Assembly: GCF_010093595.1 (NCBI RefSeq)
Contig: NW_022985447.1
Coordinates: forward strand, 349,218-413,217
Source of the DNA: Mytilinidion resinicola
Taxonomy: Eukaryota; Ascomycota; Dothideomycetes; Mytilinidiales; Mytilinidiaceae
DNA: 64,000 nucleotides
Reading direction: 5' to 3'
Part shown: piece by piece, positions 45,921-55,380 of the stretch
How positions within the stretch are numbered: the stretch's first letter is position 1
Layout of the letters: each line of letters opens with the position of its first letter
Position numbers and translations under genes: made by a program
The notes under the pieces: model-generated
Databases searched by the model: none
The model's input: the letters and a program-made list of their open reading frames with translations, nothing else
What the model was told of the DNA's origin: nothing

Positions 45921-46426
45921 TTAGTTGATCCCACAGCTCTTAACATCAGCAACCACGGCCGTAGCATCGATGCGGCCGAGCTGCACGGCCTGCCCGTTGG
46001 TCAGGTCGTTCAGCGCGGCTTCGGCGATGTTCCAGCCCGAGGCCGCGTGGTCGATGGCGAGGACGTAGATGGTTTTGCCGGTCGCGGCGTAGGTGAGGGC
46101 GTAGCAGGCGCCGCACTGGAATTGAACATTAGCACGTGCGATTGTACTCGAGATGAGGGCTTGGCGCAGTGAGTATAGGGGCCGGGGCGTACTTGAGCAG
46201 AGTTCCACCCGGCGATGCCGTCGAAGCCGCCGACGTTGGGGAAGTTGGGGATGTCGTCCTGCACCTTCCAGCCGTACTTGGTCTCGAGGCCGTTGGCGCC
46301 GTCGGAGCAGGAGACGGCGTTCAGGGAGCGCGAGCCGTCGTCGTAGCCGGTGTCGTAGGAGACTGTGACGGCGGAGGCGGAGAGGGCGAGGGCGGCGAGG
46401 GTGGAGAGGGTGCTGGTGAATTTCAT
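45921..46426 (-). CDS. cerato-platanin family secreted protein
   Basis: Exons 46426-46193 and 46115-45921 (77-nt intron) encode 142 aa with a signal peptide ([19 protein letters not shown]). The mature protein starts [20 protein letters not shown], then [61 protein letters not shown], ending VKSCGIN. The four cysteines that form the two family disulfides are present (CSDG, CGAC, KSC). Cerato-platanins are small double-psi barrel, expansin-like wall proteins. They bind chitin oligomers and are often recognised by plants as elicitors. Intact; length and cysteines are normal. Confidence 0.95.
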
Positions 46427-48419
46427 GGTGGTGGTTGGGATGGTTTGGTGATTCGGGTAATTGAGAGACTTGGTATGAGATTGAGATTGAGAATGTGTGA
46501 TGGAATGGAATGCTGATTGAACTGATGATGGACACAACAACGGCGACAGCGTCAATGATTTATAGACAGAAAAGGCCACTACAACCTCCCAAGACCTACT
46601 GAGACCTACCACCTGCTCTACGTACGAGCCCTCCGTTCTCGTGTCTAAACAACGCAGCTACCCGGCCATCCGTCGTGTCTCTCCCAGCACAGCGGCGCGG
46701 GTTGCACTCGCTCTCGCAACTCCACCAGGGCACATCCCTCACCCACAACGGGACACTGGACAGACGGTGAGCCGGACAAGGCTGAGTGCAAGAGCACCAC
46801 GCCCCGCTTTTGGTGATCTGGCAGCCGGAATGCGGCTCTTTCTCGCGCATCATTGCCGTCTTCTGCAGCCACTCTAACCGCGTTGCGCCGGACACCTCGC
46901 AGCTTTTACGAGAGAGGACGTCATGTGTCTGGGCGGCGCTGACAAGGTGTGAGCGTGGCGAGTGCGCAGTGCGGAACGAGACCCGCGTGCAGTTGGCAGC
47001 CAGTGTCAGCGCACCGCAGTGATGGTGAGAGGAGCGGTGGTGGAAGGTGGTGGTTGGGGTGGTTGGGGTGGTTGGGGTGGTTGGGGTGGTTGGGGTGGTA
47101 ACGGGTGCTGGATCTATATTTAGAGCTTTCAGGGACCGAGGAGGACGCAGAGGAGGGTAGGGCCGATGCAAATCCCCCGAGCTGCGATGTAACCGCCGAC
47201 AGCGCTGGGTGTGGTATTGGGTGAGCGGGCTCTGCTATACACGTGCACCGTGTCTATATTGGGTGCGTTGTTATAGGCAAAGAGCAGCGGCGGCGAGTTG
47301 AATGGGGTTGGTGAGGCTGCTTTTGGTCAAGCGTCAGTAGTGCACCTCGATGGCCTGCTCGTGTAACTATAGCCTCGCCTGCTTCGTCGAGACTTCTTCC
47401 CCGCCAAGTGCTATTTTGAACACGGCAGCATCCGCAAGACAGGTTCTATCCATCTTTACGTATGAGGAAGCCTATGTAGAAAGGGGTGCCGTCTTCAGAT
47501 GCCGGGCAAAAAGGACTTGCCCGCCTCTTGCAGGTTGAAACCCGTCGTCCTTGGCTGCGAACGACTTCGCTCAAACTTGCGCATCTTTCCTTCTCAAATC
47601 CGCGCATCGTGGAGTATAAGTAACCGCAAGTCCGCTTCCTGGTTTGTTTCTGTCACAGCGCTGTTGTTTTTGCCTCTGCATGTTGCTCCGTTGCGTAAGT
47701 TGCATGCCTCAGTGCCGCCAACCCTCTCGCGCCAAAAATGCCACTTCACAGCCATCCCCCCCGGCAGCCGTCTCTACAGCAAGCACAAAACGCGGAGACA
47801 GCCCCAGGCGCCACGTACGCCGGTCAAAGCTTAGAAAAACCTTCTTCTGACGTTGGGGGGCGAGCCCGGCTGTGTCTCCCAAACTCAGGGGGCCCGCCTG
47901 ATACACGTCTCGCAACCCCCGCGATACACCTCCCCCGTTTCACCCCCTTCCACCAAACGTCTAGACTGCGCTCTAGCTAATGGCAGCCCGGCCATCACCA
48001 CCCTGAGAAAGGGCTGTGGCCACGCAGTCGACACAGGAGCTCTCGCTTGCCGAGCGGTGATGGTGGCTGATTTCAGGCGCTGAGGCCGCTACCCGCCAAT
48101 CACAATGCTCGGTTAGCCTCCCTATTCGAGGCGCAAAGCGGGTAACCAGACGGCCTCACACTCGCACCGTCTCGTACCTGTTTCTGCCATGGCGCCCACG
48201 CTCAGTACGGCCTCGAGGGCTGGCTCGTTGGAGCGTCGAAGTTTCGTGGTCGGGTTTGTATAAAGGGTGAGCGCTGGCTCCTTTACGCTCAACACTATCA
48301 ACTCAGGCCGGCCCAAACATCCTTCCATTCAACCCAATAAATATACCACATATACCCCCTTCCTTCTACTAATACCTATTCATCCACGAGCAAGTCTCTT
48401 TTCCACCACAACTATCAAA
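46427..48419. other. intergenic between cerato-platanin and cupredoxin genes
   Basis: GC-rich, with only shadow-like ORFs; one minus-strand ORF (46596-47171) encodes a PTT repeat from the microsatellite and is not convincing. The right end holds a TATA-like TTTGTATAAAGGG at about 48254 and a CT-rich leader ending CAAAATG, a good cupredoxin promoter. Confidence 0.5.
47046..47098. repeat. microsatellite (GGTTGGGGT)n
   Basis: About five and a half tandem copies of the 9-mer GGTTGGGGT, a G-rich strand that could form quadruplexes. It sits roughly 620 bp upstream of the cerato-platanin start. Confidence 0.9.
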
Positions 48420-49109
48420 ATGCATTTCTCAACCCTCCTCACCACCGCCGTCCTGGCCTCGACCTCCCTCGCCGCCGACTTCGCCGTCAAAGTCTCTAAC
48501 AAGAACGGCGACCTCGCCTTCACGCCCAACAACACCAAAGCCGCCCAGGGCGACACCGTCACCTTCCACTTCTACCCGGAGGCGCACTCGGTCGCCCAGG
48601 GCACCTTCGCCAAGCCCTGCGCGCCCAAGGCCGGCGGCTTCTGGTCCGGCTTCGTGCCCGTCGCCAGCGGCGTCAGCCCCACGACCTTCGTCGTCACCGT
48701 CAACGACACCAAGCCCATCTGGTTCTACTGCTCCAAGGCGAGCCATTGCCAGAGCGGCATGGCGGGCGCGATTAACGGGCCGTATGTGTTTACTCCTCCC
48801 TCTCTTCTTTTTTGAACAAAGCTAACGCGTTGTAGTGATACCGGCAACACGACCGCGGCGTATATCGCCGCGTCCGAGAAGGCGTCCGAGAACGTCAGCC
48901 CGCAGAACGTCGAGACGGGCTTCGGCGGCATGCTGACGAATAGCTCCTCTGTGTCTCCGTCTGCGTCGTCGGGCTCGCCGACGCAGTCCGCGTCGGGCTC
49001 GGCGACGGGTACGGGGGCGGCGGCGTCGACGAGCACTGGTGCTGCGCCTGTGATGGAGCTGTCGAAGGGCCTCGGATTGGCGGCGCTATTGGGCTTTTTG
49101 GTCGTGTAA
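48420..49109 (+). CDS. GPI-anchored cupredoxin-like extracellular protein
   Basis: Exons 48420-48781 and 48836-49109 (54-nt intron) encode 211 aa. A signal peptide (to about residue 18, SLAAD) precedes a cupredoxin domain. Candidate type-1 copper ligands are His in PEAHSVAQGTF, and Cys, His and Met in WFYCSKASHCQSGM. A Ser/Thr-rich stalk (SPSASSGSPTQSASGS) and a hydrophobic tail (GLGLAALLGFLVV) follow, the usual GPI signal. Such fungal wall proteins are abundant in pathogens and saprobes; their redox partners are mostly unknown. Intact. Confidence 0.9.
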
Positions 49110-50361
49110 GTGTCTATCGTGGGCTATTGCTCTTGAGGACTAGGACACCGCGGAGCGGGAAGGCGGGGGGATTGGAGGGGTGGAAGAGGTTGAAGGTTGT
49201 GTAAAGATTGGATAAAGCACGATTTGGGACACGCAAGGCGTTTTATGGGTAGCGTGCCGCGATGACTGAGGGCGAGATTACCCGGTCGGGCGCGCACTTT
49301 CGACTCTGTGTGCAATGTATAAAAGATTGGTTCTGGTTGTCTAGATCTACGAATGGAAAGAAATGAACTCTTTTCAGTGCGCTCTCTGCTGCTTCTTATG
49401 CTCTTTGTGACGAACGTTACTACTTGGAGAAAAAAATAAGGTGGAAGCTTGGACACGACTGATGAGTAAATGGCTGCGACGTGCCCTGGCAGTTTTAGAT
49501 ACGATGGATATAATGGGAGGGCCGGCGCGGTGGCGAGTAGACGACGTGTTGGCGGACTAGAGGTAGGTTTAGTGAAGGTGACGGGGCACGGCGGGCAGTA
49601 GTAGAGGGGGTGTTTGCTTTAGATGTTGGTTTGGTAGTAAGAGTGCCTAAGCTAGTAGGCAACGTCTATGGTTGCGGTTGGGTATGGGACGCGGTGTTGG
49701 CAGCTGGTGAAAAGTGATGAGAACTCTTGTGTATTGCTGTAGGAGGATGGGTATATATAGGCGTAGAGGCGCCAAGCCAGCTGAGAGAAGGAACCCTGTT
49801 GAGCTGAAAGGTGACGCATGCAAGCTGAGGAATAGCGCTAAGGATGCGCTAGTACAGTAGCGTATGGACGGCTGCCAGGTGTACGGCTTGTTTTATTACT
49901 TAGCACGTCAAGGGTAGTGATTGACCGAAGTGGTCCGTATGAGGGGTTCACATCTCCTGGAACTTGTGGAGATTTATGGTCTATTTGTATGCGAACGTAC
50001 ATACATACAAGCGGGCATACATACTAACATATAGACCAGCTGAGGGGTGAAAGGAGTATAGAACAGGGGTCATAGAACAAAGGGGTATTGAAAAATAGAA
50101 ATGATTGGAACGCAGACATGAGGGGTGCTAAAGAAGAACCAGAAGGTATTACATCTTCTAAGAAACCAAAAGTCCAATACAAGAGGCAAGGAAACAAGTT
50201 TTGAACACTCCGGGCCAAAGATATAGGGGGTCGAGGTGTCTGCTTTTGGTGGAAATGTCAGTGTAACTGTCATCAAGTGTCACGGGAGATCATTGATTGG
50301 CTAGGTAGCATACCTGACTAGTACGCTGGCTCCATCACTTGAGGCCGTCGTAGTTCTTTCA
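49110..50361. other. intergenic plus 3' part of the left duplication unit
   Basis: No gene recognised to about 49980. From 49986 the sequence parallels 52170-52420 (GCGGGCATACATACTAA, then GAACACTCCGGGCC), marking the 3' flank of a duplicated locus. Confidence 0.5.
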
Positions 50362-51215
50362 CTAGATACCCCGTGAAGCTACCAACTCCTTGGACTTTTC
50401 GTCGGCCCATTCGGAATCATCAATGAACTGCTGCACCAGTGTCTTCACCGCACCTATATCCTGGGAGGCGAACGCGAGCTGTAGTTCAAACTTGTGGCCG
50501 TAGGGGCCGTAGACCATGTATTGCAGTGCTTCGAGTTCTGGGGGGCTGAGGCTGTCGGCGCAGAAGAGGAAGGGCTCGTTACCAGGGACAAGCATTCCGG
50601 CCTCCGTGTCCTCTTTCACCATGAAACGCAGGGCGGCCTCTTCGCGATCCGAAATAAACCGATCCGCCAACTTCTTCACGCCAGGTACATCTAGGATGCT
50701 GCATGCGAGCCACAGGGCATCCTTCTGGTCGTAGTCACCGTAGAACATATGCTGGAGTGCTTTGAGCTGCTCGTTACTGAGGTAATCGAGGCACGCAATG
50801 TAGTTCGAGTTTTTCTCTTCAGGGATATCTTGGGTGGTTGTGGTGGTTGATTGTTGAGGCATCTTGGAGGTGCGTTATTGGTATTTGATCGTAGTTGTGG
50901 AATGTAGCAAGCGTGGGCTACGAAATGGTATTTAGGTATGGCTTTCAGGCTGATTGCTAGGGAAGTTTGAGGACGTAGCGGACGCTCAATAGGAGATACT
51001 TATACCCTATTCGCATTTACTCATACCGGAAGGATTTGTTTCCGAGGAGGCATATAATTATGAGGAGGAGGTGGTCTACGTACATCGAAATGAGCCAGGA
51101 GGCGGTATGGACCGTGTAGTATGAGTGTCAATATGAGTCGGTGTCGCAAATGTGATCGTTCACACTGCCTGACACTGTCAGTAAGATCACAATGTATGCG
51201 GAGCTGAGGCATTAG
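49986..51215. repeat. tandem duplication, left unit
   Basis: Matches 52170-53400 at both ends: the 3' flank (GTACATACATACAAGCGGGC against GTACATACGAGCAGGC) and the 5' flank (CAGGAGGCGGTATGGACCGTGTAGTATGAG against CAGGAGGTGGTGCGGACCATGTGGTATGAG, split here for brevity). The middle, which is the coding part, is far more diverged. Confidence 0.65.
50362..50862 (-). CDS. unknown small protein with two internal repeats
   Basis: Single exon, 166 aa, no signal peptide. After a Thr/Gln-rich start come two gap-free copies of a 62-residue module (residues 20-81 and 97-158). They share about 25 identities: C-x-D-x-LS-x3-L-x-ALQ-x-M-x-YG-x-Y, then L-x-LA, D-x3-VK-x-L and FI-x-D. The predicted content is helical and acidic. 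I do not recognise the family. The adjacent duplicated locus (52519-53053) encodes one related module. It could be an intracellular adaptor; no function is claimed. ATG at 50862 in context AAGATGCC. Confidence 0.72.
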   Translation of the reverse strand: MPQQSTTTTTQDIPEEKNSNYIACLDYLSNEQLKALQHMFYGDYDQKDALWLACSILDVPGVKKLADRFISDREEAALRFMVKEDTEAGMLVPGNEPFLFCADSLSPPELEALQYMVYGPYGHKFELQLAFASQDIGAVKTLVQQFIDDSEWADEKSKELVASRGI

Positions 51216-51587
51216 ATCGACTCATCAATAAGGTCATTCCCACATATTCGCCTTGTACGATGTGTAGAAACGCCATTGTCAGTACGCACTCAACACGTGG
51301 GTAAGGTAGGAGCTCTACAGCCCACGCTTCGCTCACACACAACGTGTACATGCTACACTTCTGTAATAATTGGTGACGAGACCGACTTCTCGAGTACCCG
51401 GAGGCCTCTAGCATGCACTAGTTCGCCGTAATATTATGTTTGCGACTCCACTGCGTGAGTGGGTGGTGTCCAGGAGCCTCCGCGTGTTCTAGAAATCCCG
51501 CTCATGTTACCAATTGTCACATAACAGGCAAGGTGTATGCTCTATACCGCACATGGTGTATTAGATGTTGACGATTATGATAGAAGC
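50863..51587. other. 5' flank of the left duplicated gene
   Basis: Probable promoter, including the segment 51060-51215 shared with 53240-53400. No ORF recognised. Confidence 0.45.
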
Positions 51588-51589
51588 TA

Positions 51590-52095
51590 CAGTACTTGGT
51601 TATAAGTTTGGGCACAAGGATATATCACTGCTCCGGCTCTACTCTTGCTCGCTCAACACTCAGGTTGAAATTGATGTGAACTCTGATTTCCATGGGTGTC
51701 TAGCTCGTTGTTTATATACTAGGGGAAGGAGGGGGGCCAGCCCCGGGGGCATAACGTGGTATCTCTTCCTGACGCGTTACTTGATTCATCCTGTTTCCTG
51801 ATACAGTACTGATACCGTGCTGCAGCACTGCTGTTGCACTACCTGTTACTTCCTCCTGTATCAGCATGTTATCCTGATACGTTACTGCATATGAGTTGCT
51901 GACCCTAGGTTGTAGTGCTGCAACCCGAGTTCAACACCACTATAAGGAGCACCCCAGCTAGCAGGTTTGTTTTGGCAAAAAACAGTCTAATATCCACTGC
52001 GTTGCATTTTACATCGTATTTGGATTCTTGACAGTTTATTAGGATAACCCAAACAGTGGTAAGGAGTGCCCAAACTTATGGTTTAGTTTTCACTG
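51590..52095. mobile_element. palindromic MITE, copy 2, split by ACTC-element C
   Basis: Starts CAGTACTTGGTTATAAGTTT after TA (51588-51589) and follows MITE-1 (TATCACTGCTCYRGC, CCCAGCTAGCAG, CCACTGCGTT). The left arm is broken at 51657 by the inserted element and continues at 51936 (ACCACTATAAGGAGC). The right end (TGCCCAAACTTATGG) is approximate. Confidence 0.7.
51658..51930. mobile_element. ACTC-element copy C, nested in a MITE
   Basis: 273 bp, inverted relative to copies A and B, with TCAAC target duplications (51653-51657, 51931-51935). Nearly identical to copy B over its whole length, which proves both borders. Confidence 0.9.
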
Positions 52096-52169
52096 CGTTC
52101 AGAAATAGTCACGAAGGAGGCATTTATACAATGTAAAGTTCTTCATCTATGAAGTACTATAGGTGTACT

Positions 52170-53400
52170 TGTTTCCACACGAGCGTACATACGAGCAGGC
52201 ATTCATACTAATACCATGTCTACCCTATTCGCCGAAGGGTGGTAGAAAGAGAAACAGAAATCCATAACGCGCAGGCTGGGCATCGAGCCATAGGACAAAT
52301 GAAAACAATTGTAATGCAAGGTAAGGGGTATGAAACAAGAACAAAAAACAACCCATAGTCCAACACAAGACAAAAGCAAACATCGTCGAGCACTCCGGGC
52401 CGAGTTAGCAAGACTCGGGCGCTGTCTTTATGGAAGCAAGGTCAGCGTTGTTCTGCTTAAAGGAACCGGGGAAGGCATACCAGTCGAGTAGATGCATTCG
52501 GCAACAAGCCCATTCTTACTAATACATGTAACCCAGACTGGGGCACGGAAGATTGGCGGCCTACAGAACGAGAACATGGTGTTAGTATTTGAATTTTGGA
52601 ACAGAATCTGCAAACAATTTTATTTCTTAAGAAATGCCTACTTGGCAAGCCTCACAATTGTCGAAATTGTGCCATGCCCATGCACTATCCGGATGAGACT
52701 CGCACTTCCCGAGATAGTATTGATAACAACGCCACTGGAGCCACCCACCGCCCTCAGCAGGAGTCTTTCCAGTCGGGTTCCATGGTTGGCTCTGCGACCC
52801 TTGACTTTCTGGGGGTTGGGGAGTTGTTCGCTGCTCTGCGTGCTATCCCTTCGACTTCGGCAAATTGCTCAGATGCAACAAGCCATCTGACTTGTTGTCC
52901 CAGGGGTGGATCTTCATGTACAGCCATTGCCAGAGAATTTGCAAGGCCTTTCTCTGTGATGTAACGTTTCGCTAGATAGCCGAGATTTCCTTCGCGAGGT
53001 ACATCTTGTCCCGGGTATTTCTCTGCTTGGCCGAGGTTTTGGCTTCCAGACATACACACACACACAGTCTTATACCAGTCGAACACCTCGAAAGGGCAAT
53101 GTAGTCGTTGCTCGAGAATGATAGATGATAACGAGGTTGAGAGACACAGGTGCCGATAGAGACATATACCACCTACAATGACTCCTAGTGGAAGACCTGG
53201 CTCCCGACACCAGGCACAGTCATAGCAAAGAAGTGCTCTGTGAGCGTCGAAATTCTCCAGGAGGTGGTGCGGACCATGTGGTATGAGTCGGCGTCGCATA
53301 TCTGGTCATTTCCACCATCATAGCTTTACCCCGTATGTAACATCAAAACCACGCACCGAGCTGAGGCATATAATTGACGAATGAAATACCAAACGTTGCT
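52170..53400. repeat. tandem duplication, right unit
   Basis: Partner of 49986-51215. The flanking regions align and the coding centre has diverged strongly. Confidence 0.6.
52519..53053 (-). pseudogene. diverged paralogue with one module and a Trp/Cys-rich tail, apparent frameshift
   Basis: From ATG 53053 the frame reads MSGSQNLGQAEKYPGQ and a region like the left gene's module (QQVRWLVASEQFAEVEGIAR beside FELQLAFASQDIGAVKTLVQ), then stops at TGA 52756-52754. An overlapping +1 frame opens about 80 nt earlier and gives a striking tail: GGGWLQWRCYQYYLGKCESH, then WAWHNFDNCEACQ. A canonical intron (52561-52641, branch ACTAAC) follows, then AANLPCPSLGYMY to TAG 52519. A single-base change in the C-run near 52820 would join them. 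It may be a sequencing error, a true frameshift, or an unrecognised splice. Confidence 0.45.
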
Positions 53401-55380
53401 TGACTCCATAGAGAGGAAGACATTTCATTCTTATGAGAGAGGAGTAAAGACGCTTCGTCCAACGACCCCCGACTCAAATTACAGCGTGTCAATCATCGAA
53501 CTTTAGACAATGTATCTCAAGTCTAAACGCTGGCGCATAGGATTGTTCATATACTCGTTGATAGCATAGATGTAAAGCGAGACATCATTAAGATAGACGG
53601 CAAAGCTCAGAAGAGCTTTAATGCTGACCACACATAGTTCGCTTAACCTACGACAATGGATTGACGGGAGAACAGCCAGTACAACAGGTTGCTGAACCCT
53701 GGACCTCCTGGCCACGCGGCTCCCGTATCCTTTCAACCCCCTTCCCATTCCATGATCTTCGCAGCGTTAACGAATAGACCTCCTTCAAGTCTACGAAGTA
53801 ACAAGAAGGGATCGGTCGATACTGATGATGGCAGCCAATTTCGAGTCTCATTGATCGAGAATCGTGGTGCTACGGTCCCAATGTGCTTGGTCTTTCGTAA
53901 TGTACCACATGAGGGCGTTTTTGCCAAGCAGCACGAGCATCTCCGGAGAAGGAGGTGTAGTTACTCACATTTCCTCTGGATAAGACCGCGTTCGGGCCCA
54001 GTATAGTGTAGTTGGCTTGCGAGTAGCTATCTTTGCTGAAGTTTGCGTATGCTGACCCCCAGAGCCCTTATTGTTAAGGACGTCATTGCGAATACGTTCA
54101 AGGTCGGTATGAGTGTGCCAGATGGCGGGATGCTCGAAGTGTCCGGGTTTGTTCTTTGTGGCGCCCCTTCCTCGCTATCAGCTTACTCAGCCTAGAATCG
54201 TGTAACTATGTATCCTTCCGTTGTAGCTAGCTTCCTCCCTCACGCATCAAACAATACATTACTTGGCCCCTCTATTTGCCGCTGCTGTCTGCACCTCCCT
54301 CATCTTCAGGAACGGTGAGATAGCGGGACGCTTGCGGCCCGAACCCCATTCCAGGAAGACATTTTTTGGCTTGAGAAAGGTTTGAATATGTATGCGGAGC
54401 TACCCCGCGACAGATTCTAGCCCGAAGGCCGAATCACGCTCACCATCCATGATTCACGATGCCCAGACAAGCTTACCCCGGAGTGCTCATCTTAACGCAC
54501 CAATCCCCCGCATTGTTTTGCATTAATCAGGGGGAAGATCCTACTCTGTGCGACAGACCGTAATGTGAAATGTAAATCAGACCGTCGCCGTACGATTTAA
54601 ACCGAGTCAGTGTCCTGGTGCTCTTGTCTAAGGCATGGCTCGTGTTAAACTCATATAGAGTATCTAACGTGCGTCCCTGACTTCAAGCAACTCAAACTCT
54701 ATGCACACACTAATATTTCCCACAGTTCTGTATAAGTCGTCTACTGTGGCTACTCCTCAATACTTGGAAACCCTCCTACCTTAAACTTACGTTCGCATTG
54801 TCGCCTTTGCGCCGATTTGCTGAGAGCCTCCTTGCATAGCGTAATAGAATTCCTTCATCATAGGACTATTATTAGGCTTTTATCACTTCTAATGCTTATA
54901 AAAGGGCCTTATCTAAGCCTTAGAACCTCAGTATTATACTAGGAAGTCGTTATCAGCCATGTGGCTACTATCGCAGATTCACGCAAAGTTGCCACTCCGA
55001 TCGGTACCTCAAACCAAAGCGATCACCAATCCCGGCTAATGCAAAGAGCCCACATAATCATCGCTGTGTAATTTACTTACTGGTTGTTAGACCTGTGGCT
55101 GTGCACAGATTTGGCAAGCTGGCCGGCCTTGGCACTTTGCGATCCGACTCAGCCTTGGCTATGCCTCCGGTCAACTAACTTAACTCTCTGAAAGCACCTG
55201 CAGAATTCGCCACCTTACGTGTGTGTGTGTGTGTTCTATTATGGCCATGCACCCTATGGGTATGGGCCGTTACGAAGCGCCAGCTATATACATTTATCCT
55301 TGATCTGTCTGCTCCAATTCAGAAGCCAACCATGAGACCTGCTCGTCCGATGCCTAACTCCATGCTCAACAAAGGAAAGT
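53401..55380. other. long intergenic stretch, no gene recognised
   Basis: Nearly 2 kb with only short ORFs; one plus-strand ORF at 53689-54006 has no motif. It contains a (GT)8 microsatellite at 55219-55234 and AT-rich patches near 54850-54950. The right end (AAAGGAAAGTAAAGGAAAGT) may be the short-repeat tail of the LINE. Confidence 0.45.

Noticed and set aside
46596..47171. Minus-strand ORF with PTTPTT repeats
   Set aside because: Encodes the 9-bp microsatellite and otherwise lacks protein-like features.
53054..53299. N-terminal extension of the duplicated gene's ORF (start 53299)
   Set aside because: This part lies in the flank shared with the left unit, where the corresponding sequence is 5' non-coding.
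53689..54006. Plus-strand 105-aa ORF
   Set aside because: No motif, no repeats, no splice neighbours; overlapped by equally long ORFs on the other strand.
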